DNA of 60,717 bases from Prevotellaceae bacterium (lineage in GTDB: Bacteria > Bacteroidota > Bacteroidia > Bacteroidales > Bacteroidaceae). The stretch covers positions 1-60,717 of the forward strand of contig JAQYEW010000049.1 in NCBI GenBank assembly GCA_028723455.1, in the 5' to 3' direction. This document shows positions 24,714 through 33,526 of the stretch, one piece after another (position 1 is the stretch's first letter; each line of letters begins with the position of its first letter). The notes under the pieces are model-generated. The model worked only from the letters and a program-made list of their open reading frames with translations, ran no database searches and was not told the DNA's origin. A program made the position numbers and the translations under genes.

Positions 24714-25271
24714 ATGACGATAGACGAAACAATCAACGAGATACATAAGGAGTTACACGCCAACATGAATGGCATCGCAAGCAAGTACTTACGTGAAAAC
24801 GGCGCCCAATATCGTCTGAATTGGGGCGTCGAATTGCCACGTCTGCAACAGATTGCCCAAGAGTTTGAGCCCAACCATTCCTTGGCCCAGCGACTTTGGA
24901 ACGAGAATGTGCGCGAGAGCCGTATTCTGGCCACGATGCTGATGCCTGCGGAAAACTTCGACATCCAACTATGCTTGTTATGGGGAGAACAGGTGCAGAA
25001 CGCAGAAATTGCCCAAATGGCCGTCATGCATCTCTTTGTCCGCCTGCCCTATGCAGCTGAAATTGCTTTCAGATGGATGGCAAGCGGAGAAGAAATGCAT
25101 CAACTGATGGGGCTCCTTTTGGTCACTCGACTCATCATGCAAGGCACCCAATTCAACGGTCGCACGAAAGACGAAATCCGGGACCAGGCCGAGTGCGCAC
25201 TCATTAGCCCTAACTTACACGTTCGCAAGGCAGCACAAAATACAATTAGCCGTTTGGAAGAGGACAATTAA
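24714..25271 (+). CDS. AlkD-like HEAT-repeat protein (DNA alkylation repair family)
   Basis: A 185-residue all-helical protein resembling the AlkD/AlkC HEAT-like superfamily. YGxE-like features are weak, but NWGVELPRLQQIAQEFEPNHSLAQRLWNENVRESRILATMLM matches the region following the first HEAT repeats, where small alkyl-base glycosylases read DNA. The ending NLHVRKAAQNTISRLEEDN resembles the LR.AAxxAL HEAT helix. The enzyme is shorter than most AlkD proteins (about 220-240). The ATG at 24714 is preceded by AAAGG at a good distance. It is the last gene of the AraC/DPP III operon. Glycosylase activity is not assured. Confidence 0.72.
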   Translation: MTIDETINEIHKELHANMNGIASKYLRENGAQYRLNWGVELPRLQQIAQEFEPNHSLAQRLWNENVRESRILATMLMPAENFDIQLCLLWGEQVQNAEIAQMAVMHLFVRLPYAAEIAFRWMASGEEMHQLMGLLLVTRLIMQGTQFNGRTKDEIRDQAECALISPNLHVRKAAQNTISRLEEDN

Positions 25272-25285
25272 TTATTCTTAATCGC

Positions 25286-25316
25286 TTTGTTTTGAATTTC
25301 CTTTTGCGTACCTTTG
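25286..25316 (+). promoter_or_regulatory. Promoter of the first giant surface protein gene (TTTG-N19-TACCTTTG)
   Basis: TTTG at 25286-25289, a 19-base spacer and TACCTTTG at 25309-25316 form a complete Bacteroidetes promoter. RNA start near 25322 leaves a leader of about 75 bases. Confidence 0.78.
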
Positions 25317-25396
25317 CCACAAATTAAGTGTATAAAATACAAAAACACGAAGGGAAAACCATTTTGAAATTCAACAACTCTAAGACAATCACTTGC

Positions 25397-28300
25397 ATGA
25401 AAAGAAAGATTACCCTTTCAATGGCCATGGCCGCGTTGGCTTTGGCCGTACACGCGCAGAACTGGACGGCACCTACCATAAAGGTGAGCACCGATGCCAT
25501 CCCGGATTCCGCCTTCCTCTACCATGTAGGGCAGCAGAAGTTCCTTACCAAAGGAACAACTTGGGGCACACACGCCGCACTGACCGAAAAGGCCAACGAA
25601 GCCCTGATTTACAAGTTCCAGGAGCAAGAAACCACCCCTGGCGTTTATCGTCTTTACAGCCCTCAGGCCGCAAACACGGGTCTGATGGGACGTTCATCAG
25701 AAAAGGACTTGTTTACAGATTTCAACAACCAGGCTGCCTGGAGCACGGAATTTGTATTGAACAAGGTAGGCCAATACTATCAGATTCGCACTGCCCCCAG
25801 CAGTACTAACTTCGGTTCTGCCGCAGACGAGACCAACCAAACCAACCATAACACCTTCCTTATGGGCTGGAGTTCCACGAACGATGATGTTAACAACAGC
25901 GGTGCTTCTCTTGGCACCAACGTGGGCATTTTCATGCTGGACCCGCAGAATGCCGACAATGGCGAGATGCAGTTTGATTGGGGCTTCGTACTTATGACCG
26001 ATTACAATCAGTACAGTGCTAAGTTGAACCTCTACAACAAATTGGTGGAGGCTGCAGAACTGGGTGCCAACACCACAGCCGCCAGTGCAGTGTATGAGGA
26101 CGAGAACGCATCTATCACCGACATCAACCAAGCCATTGGCAACCTGAATCAGCAGATTACCGACATCAAGCAAGGCAACGCCAGCGAGGACAATCCCATC
26201 GACATGACGGACCAATACCTCGTTAACGCTGATTTCAGCCAGGGCAACCTGAACGGTTGGGTGGTTGAAGGCACAAGCCTCGTCTACAACAAAGACAACA
26301 AGCCCAACGGCGACCTCAATGACAATGGCCTCAACAACGGAGAGACCATGACCCACTCCGTAGCCGGATGGACCAGCGGAGCCAATGGCGGCCACCTGTC
26401 AGACGTCAAGCTTTCACAGGTAATTGAGAATCTGCCTGCGGGCAAATATGTATTCACCGGCTCTATCGTTGGTCAGCACGGAGTCGACATGCCCGTTGGC
26501 ATTTACCTTTTCGCAAATGGAGTAACGGAAAGCCGCATCCAAGTGCAGCATGACGCCAACGTGTGGAACGACCTGGTGGCTACCCAGCCCAACGGCAAGA
26601 ATCCCAACCAGGTGTTCATGCATCCTGAATTGGAAATCATCCATGCCGGCGGTCCCTTGACCCTTGGCTTTATGTTGGAGAACACGAACTGCAACTGGGT
26701 TTATGCCGGTAAGTTCCGCCTCATCTGTAAGGGACAGACCAACATGAATGCCTTTGCCTTGGCTCTGCAGCAGACCATTGACAGCTCAGTTGCCTATGAG
26801 GACGAGGATGCGTATATCTACAGCCAAACCCTACGAAACCAGCTTACCAGCCAATTGGATGCGGCTCGCACCACATTAGGAAACGGCGACAGCGACGAAG
26901 CAATGCAGCAGGCTACCAGCGAATTGCGCAGTCTTGTAAGCAAGATTCAAGCCGAGGTGGAGAGCTACAAGCAACTGAAAGCTCAGCTCCAAAAACTAAA
27001 CCAAGATATCGCTCGTTACGAGGGTCTTGAAAGTTTGCATGAAACGCTCAGCAATTGGAAGGACACTTACGAGTATGCCTACGAGGACCGCACCATCTCA
27101 GCAGCCGACATCAGCACCTGGATTGCCGGTTATGAGACCTCAATCAAGGAGGCGATAACGGCGGCTATCCCCAACGCAACGGAGGCAAAACCCGTTGAGG
27201 TTACAGTTTTGGCAAAGAACATGGATTTCGCTCAGAACAGTGCTACCGAAGGTTGGACCGTAAACGCAGGCAACATCAGCGGCCATGGCAACTATACGGT
27301 GAACTTCCATACCGCCGAGATGTGGAACAACACCTTCAGCGCACTTCAAAGTCTGGAGAACATGCCTGCCGGTAAGTATATCCTGAAGGCTAAGGCATTC
27401 TATCGCACCAGCGGAAATGCCGAGGGATATAATGCCTACATCCAGAACCCCAACGACAAGAGCAGCATCCTTACCTATCTGGTAATCGGTGATGCCAAGG
27501 CTCCTGTTGTCAATCATGCAGCCGGTGCACGCACTGCTACCGAGGCTCCCTACGCAGGCTACGCACAGACTGCTGAAGGTAGTGGCATCTGGCTTCCCAA
27601 CAGCATGGAGAGCGCAGAATGGGCTTTCAACCAAGACGACACCTACGCTTGTGAGGTACATGGCTATCTGACCCAGGACGGCACGCTTACCTTCGGTATC
27701 CGCAATGACGAACTGCAGGCCGGTAACGCATGGAGCATTTGGAGCCAGTTCCGTCTTTTCTACTGCGGCACCAGTGTCGATGCTCTTTACGAACAATTGC
27801 AGAACCTTATCAACACAGCCAGCGCGAAGAGCGAGGAGATTGGCACCCTGAACGAGGCAGCCGACGCCAAACTGACCGCTGCCACTACCGCTGCTGAGAA
27901 CGTAACCGTCGAGGCAGGCGAGGAGGCTATCACTGCCGCCATGAATGAATTGAACGCTGCCATTGCTTATGCCGAGAAGGGACAAGAACTTCAGAAACAG
28001 GTAATTGCCCTGGAGAGTGCTTATCAGGAGAAACTGAACTTGGGCATCGAGAGCAATGACACCCGCTTCGAGGAACTCTTAGGAGAAGTCAGTGAGGCTG
28101 TCAGCAACGAAACTTTCGTCAGCAATGAGAAAATGCAGTCATGGATTAACGAACTGCCCAAGGCATGGACGGCGCATGTACAGTTCAACCATCTGAACGC
28201 GACCGTCGAGGCTCCGGAGAATATCACCGACGTACTCGTGAACCCCAGTTTCGACCAGGGAACGAACGACAACAACGGCGCCACCGGTTGGACCCGCGAA

Positions 28301-28963
28301 TTCAAGACCGATGGCGGCCACGTAGGCATTGCCAGCGCAGATGCACAGACAAAGAGCAACTACACCTACGAATTCTGGAAGGTTAAGGAATTCAAACTGT
28401 ACCAGAGCGTGGTAGGTTTGGCCGAAGGATACTACCGCATCAGCGCCAACGCTCTCTATCGTGAGGGCAGCCATAGCAATGAAACCGTTGCCCGCTACCT
28501 CACGAATCGCGACGAGGTGAACGACGTAAGCCTCTTTGCTAACAACAAGAGCGTGAAGATTGCCAACCTCTACGACGAAATGTACGAAGGCTCAACGGGT
28601 GCCGAGGGTGAGCGCACCGCTACCGTAAACGGCGTTACCTATGGTGTCATTGGTACGCAAGCCACCTTGGGTGCCGTCTTTGCACAAGGCAAGTATATGA
28701 ACACCCTTGACATTTTCATCAAGCAGGGCGAAACGCTGACTCTGGGTCTCGTGCTCGACGGCAAGTATGTCGACAGTAACTGGTGCCTCTTTGACAACTT
28801 CAAGCTCGAGTACATGGGCAATGGTGCGGCTCCCACAGCAGTGGAAGGTATCACTGCCAAGAGCAATGCCCCCAAGGCCATCTACGATCTCCAGGGCCGT
28901 CGTGTACAGAAAGCACAGAAGGGCATTTACATCATCAACGGTAAGAAGACCATCGTGAAGTAA
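25397..28963 (+). CDS. Giant secreted multi-domain surface protein, copy 1
   Basis: A 1188-residue protein with a signal peptide (MKRKITLSMAMAALALAVHAQ). An N-terminal domain (about 25-200: FLYHVGQQKFLTKGTTWGTHA, VYRLYSPQ) resembles ricin-type trefoil sequences common in Prevotella secreted proteins. Alternating helical FIVAR-like linkers (for example VYEDENASITDINQAIGNLNQ) and jelly-roll modules follow; the latter begin NADFSQGNLNGW, NMDFAQNSATEGW and NPSFDQGTNDNNGATGW and contain the LPAGKYVF or GYYRISANALYR strand typical of galactose-binding-like folds. The last ~30 residues (APKAIYDLQGRRVQK then GIYIINGKKTIVK) form a short C-terminal tag seen on many Bacteroidales surface proteins, perhaps a T9SS-type signal. 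ATG 25397 is chosen because it opens with the signal peptide. No catalytic domain is recognised. It is a tandem paralogue of the next gene. Confidence 0.85.
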   Translation: MKRKITLSMAMAALALAVHAQNWTAPTIKVSTDAIPDSAFLYHVGQQKFLTKGTTWGTHAALTEKANEALIYKFQEQETTPGVYRLYSPQAANTGLMGRSSEKDLFTDFNNQAAWSTEFVLNKVGQYYQIRTAPSSTNFGSAADETNQTNHNTFLMGWSSTNDDVNNSGASLGTNVGIFMLDPQNADNGEMQFDWGFVLMTDYNQYSAKLNLYNKLVEAAELGANTTAASAVYEDENASITDINQAIGNLNQQITDIKQGNASEDNPIDMTDQYLVNADFSQGNLNGWVVEGTSLVYNKDNKPNGDLNDNGLNNGETMTHSVAGWTSGANGGHLSDVKLSQVIENLPAGKYVFTGSIVGQHGVDMPVGIYLFANGVTESRIQVQHDANVWNDLVATQPNGKNPNQVFMHPELEIIHAGGPLTLGFMLENTNCNWVYAGKFRLICKGQTNMNAFALALQQTIDSSVAYEDEDAYIYSQTLRNQLTSQLDAARTTLGNGDSDEAMQQATSELRSLVSKIQAEVESYKQLKAQLQKLNQDIARYEGLESLHETLSNWKDTYEYAYEDRTISAADISTWIAGYETSIKEAITAAIPNATEAKPVEVTVLAKNMDFAQNSATEGWTVNAGNISGHGNYTVNFHTAEMWNNTFSALQSLENMPAGKYILKAKAFYRTSGNAEGYNAYIQNPNDKSSILTYLVIGDAKAPVVNHAAGARTATEAPYAGYAQTAEGSGIWLPNSMESAEWAFNQDDTYACEVHGYLTQDGTLTFGIRNDELQAGNAWSIWSQFRLFYCGTSVDALYEQLQNLINTASAKSEEIGTLNEAADAKLTAATTAAENVTVEAGEEAITAAMNELNAAIAYAEKGQELQKQVIALESAYQEKLNLGIESNDTRFEELLGEVSEAVSNETFVSNEKMQSWINELPKAWTAHVQFNHLNATVEAPENITDVLVNPSFDQGTNDNNGATGWTREFKTDGGHVGIASADAQTKSNYTYEFWKVKEFKLYQSVVGLAEGYYRISANALYREGSHSNETVARYLTNRDEVNDVSLFANNKSVKIANLYDEMYEGSTGAEGERTATVNGVTYGVIGTQATLGAVFAQGKYMNTLDIFIKQGETLTLGLVLDGKYVDSNWCLFDNFKLEYMGNGAAPTAVEGITAKSNAPKAIYDLQGRRVQKAQKGIYIINGKKTIVK

Positions 28964-28984
28964 TCACACAAATATCTTTTTAAC

Positions 28985-29031
28985 ATCCGCCAAGGCTTCC
29001 CATAAGGTTGTCTTGGCGGATTTTTTTGTTT
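28985..29031 (+). terminator. Rho-independent terminator after surface protein copy 1
   Basis: A 10-bp stem ATCCGCCAAG (28985-28994) with CTTGGCGGAT (29012-29021) is followed by TTTTTTGTTTT. It separates the two tandem paralogues into independent transcripts. Confidence 0.92.
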
Positions 29032-29079
29032 TGCAAAAAGTTTTTTAGTGTATTAAATACGTTGTAATCAAAAATAAAC

Positions 29080-29087
29080 TATATTTG
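29080..29087 (+). promoter_or_regulatory. Putative -7 box (TATATTTG) of surface protein copy 2
   Basis: TATATTTG lies 54 bases before the ATG at 29142 and downstream of the terminator of copy 1. No TTTG is found at the ideal distance. Confidence 0.5.
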
Positions 29088-29141
29088 CGTTTAGAATACA
29101 CGAATTTCACCTAAAACCTAACACCTTTAACCTTAATCACT

Positions 29142-32100
29142 ATGAGGAAAGTTTATCTCTCATTGGCAATGGCCGCCATGGCCATGGGTTCCCGGGCACA
29201 GTCCTGGACTGCTCCCACCTTGCATTCAAGCAGCGAGGACATTCCCGCTTCGGCCTTTCTCTATCACACAGGCCAAAAGATGTTCTTCACCAAAGGCACC
29301 ACATGGGGCTCCCATGCCGCACTTACCACCAAGGCCGGCGAAGCTCTGCTCTATGAACTACAAGCCCAACAAGACGCAGGCATCTACCGTCTTCATTCCT
29401 CAGCTGCGGCGGCCACCGGCCTATTAGGTCGCAACTCCGAGTCTGACCTCTACACCGACTACAACAACCAAGCCGGATGGGGCAGCTACTTCAAAATCGA
29501 GAAAAACGCAGAGACGGGTCTCTATCGACTTACCTCCGCTCCCAATGACAATTGGGGCAGCGTGGCCGATGAAGCCAACGGCACCAGCTACGGCTCCTAC
29601 CTGATGGGATGGAATCCCAACAACGTCGATGTCGACCAGAGCGGCAACTCTTTGAACACAAACGTAGGCATATTCATGCTTCCTCCAGAGACGCAGGGTT
29701 TGCAAGCCGACTGGCAGTTTATCACACCAGAGGATTACAATCTCTATACTGCCCTCGTAGCGCTATACAACAAACTGAACGAAGCCGTTGAGATTGGATA
29801 TAGCGAGAGCGAACTATCCGACTACGCCGGTCTGCTTTCCAGTACCGACCTTGAGGCCATCAACGCCGCCACGGCAGCCGTAAACAACATGGTCCTCAAC
29901 TACGCCTACAACCACGCCACGCCCGACAACCCTTTTGATGTTACCAGCACGATTGCCAACCCCACCTTCAACGGTGCGCGCGGCACAGAACCCGAGGGAT
30001 GGATTGACGAGTTTCAAAACATGAAAATCCAGAACAACAAAGCCTATCCCTTATGGGACGATGCGGCAGGTGCAGAAAGCACCCTCGAAGGCCTGAATAA
30101 CTTCAGCCAGAACTGGACTGCCAGCAACACCGCTCCCATTGACCCCAGCAATATCTACCAGATTGTCAAGGATCTGCCCCAAGGCACTTATCGGCTGACA
30201 GCAAACTGCATTGCTACCAGTGCCAGTGCCAACCTTGTCGTCAGCGGCGCCGAGCTATACGCCATAAGCGGTACCATACGATCGGCTGTGCCCATTAACA
30301 AGAATCCCTATGGAGGAAGCGGCTCCGCCAGCCCTCACAAATACGAGGTGGAACTGACGCACTTCGGTGGCGACCTGACCATTGGCTATGGCTTCACCCC
30401 CGGCTATGTAAAATGGTTTGCCATTGACAACGTCAACCTCTACTATTGCGGCCCTGTCGCCAACCCTGGTCTTGTCGCCTTGAACAGCAACATTGCCGGC
30501 GTACAGGTTTATCTTGACGATGAAGACCTCTATGTCTTCAGTGCAACCACACGCACCCAAGTTGAACAAGCGTTGCGAGCCGCTGCAGAAGTTGCGCAGA
30601 CAGGCGATAGCGATGCCTGCTCCGCCGAGGCAGACAAACTGGCGGCACTCATCAAGGTAATCAAGGAAGAAGTCAACAGCTACAAAATATTAGACGCCTT
30701 GGTAAAGAAAGCAGCGAAGGACAAGGAAACATTTGCCAATATACAAAATCTCGGAAGCCAATTAGGCGATATGTACGACCAGTACCTGGGGGCCTATGAG
30801 GAACGTACTGCCAGCATTGCAGAGATTACCCAATGGAACGATGCGTACATACCCTTCCTGCTGAACGGGGTACGCACTGCCATGGCCAATGCCAGCGAGG
30901 AAAGTCCGGTAGAGATAACCGTACTGGCCAAGAACATGAATTTCGCCCAAAACAGCACCACAGAGGGATGGACCGTTACGACAGGCAACATCAGCAACGG
31001 CGGCACCTACAAGGTGAACAATCAGACCGCCGAGGTGTGGCAGAATACGTTCAACGCGATACAGGTACTGGAGAATATGCCCGCCGGCAAGTATGTCCTG
31101 AGTGGCAAAGCATTCTTCCGCAGCGCCAATGCCGATGAGAACTATACAAACTACCAGAATGGCGTGGACAATGTTACCACCTATATGTTCCTTCAGGACA
31201 AGGCCGCCAAGGTGGCGGATTGGGCAAAAGGCGCCAGACAGAGCACTTCGGCTCCCGCAGAAGGATATATTGAGACGGCCGCAGGCAGTGGCATCTGGCT
31301 CTGCAACACCCAGGCGAGCGCTGCACTTGCGTTCCAGAACGATGACTACAAGAGTCAGGTCAGCGGTTATCTTAATCAGGACGGTACGCTCAGTTTCGGT
31401 CTGCGCAATAATGAAATCACCGCTCCTGCCAACCAATGGAGTGTATGGACAGACCTGCATCTCGTCTATTATGGAAAAAGCAACGCAGCCCTTTTCGGCA
31501 ACTTGACAGAAATCATCGCTGCTGCCAGCGAACTGGCCAACAGCATTGGCTCGGAGAACGAAGCAGCATCTTCCAAACTCAACGAGGCCGTCCAAGCTGC
31601 GGAAAACCTCAGCATCCAGAACTCCGAAGAGCAGATTCTTGCTGCCATTAACGCCTTGAATACTGCCATCGCCTACGCCAACGAAGGTAAGCGGCTGGAG
31701 CAACAGGTAATTGCTGCCCTCAGCACTTATCAAGAGAAACTAAGCCTGAACATTGAGAGCGACGACACTCATTTCGAGGAGGTTCTGGCAGAAATAGACG
31801 CAGCCGTAGGTGCCGAGGAATTTGAAAGCAACGAGAAAATGCAAGCATGGCTTGACGAACTACCCAAGGCATGGACCGCTTATGTGCAGTTCAACCATTT
31901 GAATGCTACCGCCGATGCTCCCGAGGACATTACCGCCGCACTTCTGAATCCCAGTTTCGACCAGGGAACGAATGACACCAACGGCGCCACAGGCTGGGCC
32001 TTCGTTTGGGAAAATAACGGCACCAGCGGACACATCGGATGGAACAATACCACCCAGCAGCAAGGAAGTGGCAACGCCTACGAATTCTGGAACATCAACA

Positions 32101-32675
32101 CGTTGGACATGAGCCAGCAAGTGGCAGGTCTCGCTGAAGGCTATTATCGTCTGAGTGCCAACGCTCTCTATCGTGCGGGTAACAACGATGCTGCCGTTAT
32201 CCAGGCTTTTGTCGAGAATCCCGACAATGCAACGCGCCTCAGTCTCTACGCCAACAACCTTAGCGTAAAGGTTACCAACTGCTATGCCGGTGCAGCCTCC
32301 GAAGGCGAGCAGACCGAGACCGAAGTGGTCGTTTCCATCAATGGCGAAAACAAGTATGTTCCCAACTCCATGATAGCCGCAGGCAACGCTTTCAAGGCCG
32401 GTCGCTACCTAAGTTCTATTAACATTTTCGTAGAGAAAGGCCAAACCCTGACCATTGGCTTGCGCACAGAAGGCGAACCTGTCGCCAACTGCTGGGCTGT
32501 CTTTGATAACTTCAAGCTTGAGTACCTTGGCAATGGTTCGGCTCCCAACGCTGTGGAAAGCATCACCGACAGGCCCACCGCCCCCAAGGCCATCTATGAC
32601 CTTCAGGGTCGTCGCGTTCGGCAAACGCAAAAAGGCCTCTACATCATTGACGGCAAGAAAACGATTGTAAAGTAA
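29142..32675 (+). CDS. Giant secreted multi-domain surface protein, copy 2
   Basis: A 1177-residue paralogue of the preceding gene with the same order of parts: signal peptide (MRKVYLSLAMAAMAMGSRAQ), trefoil-like N-terminus (FLYHTGQKMFFTKGTTWGSHA), jelly-roll modules beginning NPTFNGARGTEPEGW, NMNFAQNSTTEGW and NPSFDQGTNDTNGATGW, helical linkers between them, and the C-terminal tag APKAIYDLQGRRVRQ then GLYIIDGKKTIVK. The third module, its helical linker and the tag are much more alike between copies than the first jelly-roll, suggesting uneven divergence or gene conversion. No enzyme motif is seen; a carbohydrate-binding or adhesive role is inferred from the folds and the GH110 glycosidase gene nearby. 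Confidence 0.85.
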   Translation: MRKVYLSLAMAAMAMGSRAQSWTAPTLHSSSEDIPASAFLYHTGQKMFFTKGTTWGSHAALTTKAGEALLYELQAQQDAGIYRLHSSAAAATGLLGRNSESDLYTDYNNQAGWGSYFKIEKNAETGLYRLTSAPNDNWGSVADEANGTSYGSYLMGWNPNNVDVDQSGNSLNTNVGIFMLPPETQGLQADWQFITPEDYNLYTALVALYNKLNEAVEIGYSESELSDYAGLLSSTDLEAINAATAAVNNMVLNYAYNHATPDNPFDVTSTIANPTFNGARGTEPEGWIDEFQNMKIQNNKAYPLWDDAAGAESTLEGLNNFSQNWTASNTAPIDPSNIYQIVKDLPQGTYRLTANCIATSASANLVVSGAELYAISGTIRSAVPINKNPYGGSGSASPHKYEVELTHFGGDLTIGYGFTPGYVKWFAIDNVNLYYCGPVANPGLVALNSNIAGVQVYLDDEDLYVFSATTRTQVEQALRAAAEVAQTGDSDACSAEADKLAALIKVIKEEVNSYKILDALVKKAAKDKETFANIQNLGSQLGDMYDQYLGAYEERTASIAEITQWNDAYIPFLLNGVRTAMANASEESPVEITVLAKNMNFAQNSTTEGWTVTTGNISNGGTYKVNNQTAEVWQNTFNAIQVLENMPAGKYVLSGKAFFRSANADENYTNYQNGVDNVTTYMFLQDKAAKVADWAKGARQSTSAPAEGYIETAAGSGIWLCNTQASAALAFQNDDYKSQVSGYLNQDGTLSFGLRNNEITAPANQWSVWTDLHLVYYGKSNAALFGNLTEIIAAASELANSIGSENEAASSKLNEAVQAAENLSIQNSEEQILAAINALNTAIAYANEGKRLEQQVIAALSTYQEKLSLNIESDDTHFEEVLAEIDAAVGAEEFESNEKMQAWLDELPKAWTAYVQFNHLNATADAPEDITAALLNPSFDQGTNDTNGATGWAFVWENNGTSGHIGWNNTTQQQGSGNAYEFWNINTLDMSQQVAGLAEGYYRLSANALYRAGNNDAAVIQAFVENPDNATRLSLYANNLSVKVTNCYAGAASEGEQTETEVVVSINGENKYVPNSMIAAGNAFKAGRYLSSINIFVEKGQTLTIGLRTEGEPVANCWAVFDNFKLEYLGNGSAPNAVESITDRPTAPKAIYDLQGRRVRQTQKGLYIIDGKKTIVK

Positions 32676-32693
32676 CCGAGTATAACAAAAATT

Positions 32694-32732
32694 ACCCCCG
32701 AAGAGTTATCCAAGAACTTTCGGGGGTGATTT
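32694..32732. terminator. Bidirectional terminator
   Basis: ACCCCCGAA (32694-32702) pairs with TTCGGGGGT (32719-32727), with T-rich sequence on both sides. It lies between the convergent surface protein gene and the DUF6359-like lipoprotein gene. Confidence 0.8.
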
Positions 32733-32758
32733 CTGTTCGATACAACCTCTTTTCCAGT

Positions 32759-33325
32759 CTAATACTGATAATCCGTTTCCCTCCACGACACAGTAGCATG
32801 TAGGGAAGAGAAATCAAAGCCAGGAAGCCAATAGCCCACAGATACGCTGCGCAAACCAAGACGATTGAAATAGGTGCCCCATTGACCACGCACCACCAAG
32901 GCCTGACGATGCTTTTCGGGATGAGCGTTTAAGGAGAATTGCTGCTGAAGTGCTTTTGTGGTCAGTTCTATAGGGATGCATGTCTCCGCATCGTTACACA
33001 GCGAATCGGACGATAGCAAGACATTTCGTGCAACGTCCGTAAAAGCGTCGAAGCTGGCGTATTTCATCGACTGGCGTGTAGTTCCCACCGCATAACCCAT
33101 AACCCAACACGCGGACTTTGACTCAGGTAGGACTCCACTCATTACCTCGTCAACGGTGAGCGGCCGCAACTGTGTGCCACGGCCGCTGGCAATGGGGCGT
33201 ATCGTCCCTACATCATTTCCGTGCTCGTCCGCTTTAGGATCATCAAAAGTATATTTAGTACAGGCGGACAAGCTCAAGGCCACGACATAGGGGAAGAAAA
33301 CACGTAATGCTCCCCTATTCCTCAT
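32759..33325 (-). CDS. DUF6359-like lipoprotein
   Basis: A 188-residue lipoprotein. The signal peptide ends in the lipobox LSAC, and the mature protein starts CTKYTFDD, whose acidic stretch could act as a surface-export signal in Bacteroidetes. LRPLTVDEVMSG followed by SACWVMGYAVGTT resembles the DUF6359 pattern (a small beta-barrel found in many Prevotella and Bacteroides lipoproteins); the label is tentative. ATG 33325 is chosen because it gives a proper signal peptide. The start overlaps the end of the tiny upstream gene by 11 bases, so the two are probably translated together. Function unknown. Confidence 0.75.
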   Translation of the reverse strand: MRNRGALRVFFPYVVALSLSACTKYTFDDPKADEHGNDVGTIRPIASGRGTQLRPLTVDEVMSGVLPESKSACWVMGYAVGTTRQSMKYASFDAFTDVARNVLLSSDSLCNDAETCIPIELTTKALQQQFSLNAHPEKHRQALVVRGQWGTYFNRLGLRSVSVGYWLPGFDFSSLHATVSWRETDYQY

Positions 33326-33455
33326 CCTCTGTGAAGATAACCAAGATTCGCGTGCAGAAAGCACGCACGGTGGAACTATAATACATCACGTCAACGCACA
33401 TACCGACATAGACAAGCAGCAGAAAAACGGCCCAAATGATTAAAAATGTTTGCAT
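33315..33455 (-). CDS. Small single-TM protein (46 aa) upstream of the lipoprotein
   Basis: A short gene encoding one hydrophobic helix (FLIIWAVFLLLVYVGMCVDVM) and a polar tail ending FTEDEE. It starts at 33455 (or at an in-frame ATG at 33464, giving 49 residues). It sits directly behind a full promoter match at 33483-33514 and overlaps the lipoprotein gene by 11 bases. That arrangement makes it look like a real coupled gene. No family recognised; it may also serve mainly as a translated leader for the lipoprotein. Confidence 0.55.
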   Translation of the reverse strand: MQTFLIIWAVFLLLVYVGMCVDVMYYSSTVRAFCTRILVIFTEDEE

Positions 33456-33482
33456 AGCGGTCATCGTATTTATATGATTGGA

Positions 33483-33514
33483 CAAAAATAGTGAAAAAAA
33501 CGCACGGGATACAA
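33483..33514 (-). promoter_or_regulatory. Promoter of the small protein/lipoprotein operon (TTG-N21-TATTTTTG)
   Basis: On the minus strand TTG (33512-33514), a 21-base spacer and TATTTTTG (33483-33490) match the Bacteroidetes consensus. The RNA would start about 20 bases before the ATG at 33455. Confidence 0.65.
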
Positions 33515-33526
33515 TAAAACCGCAGA

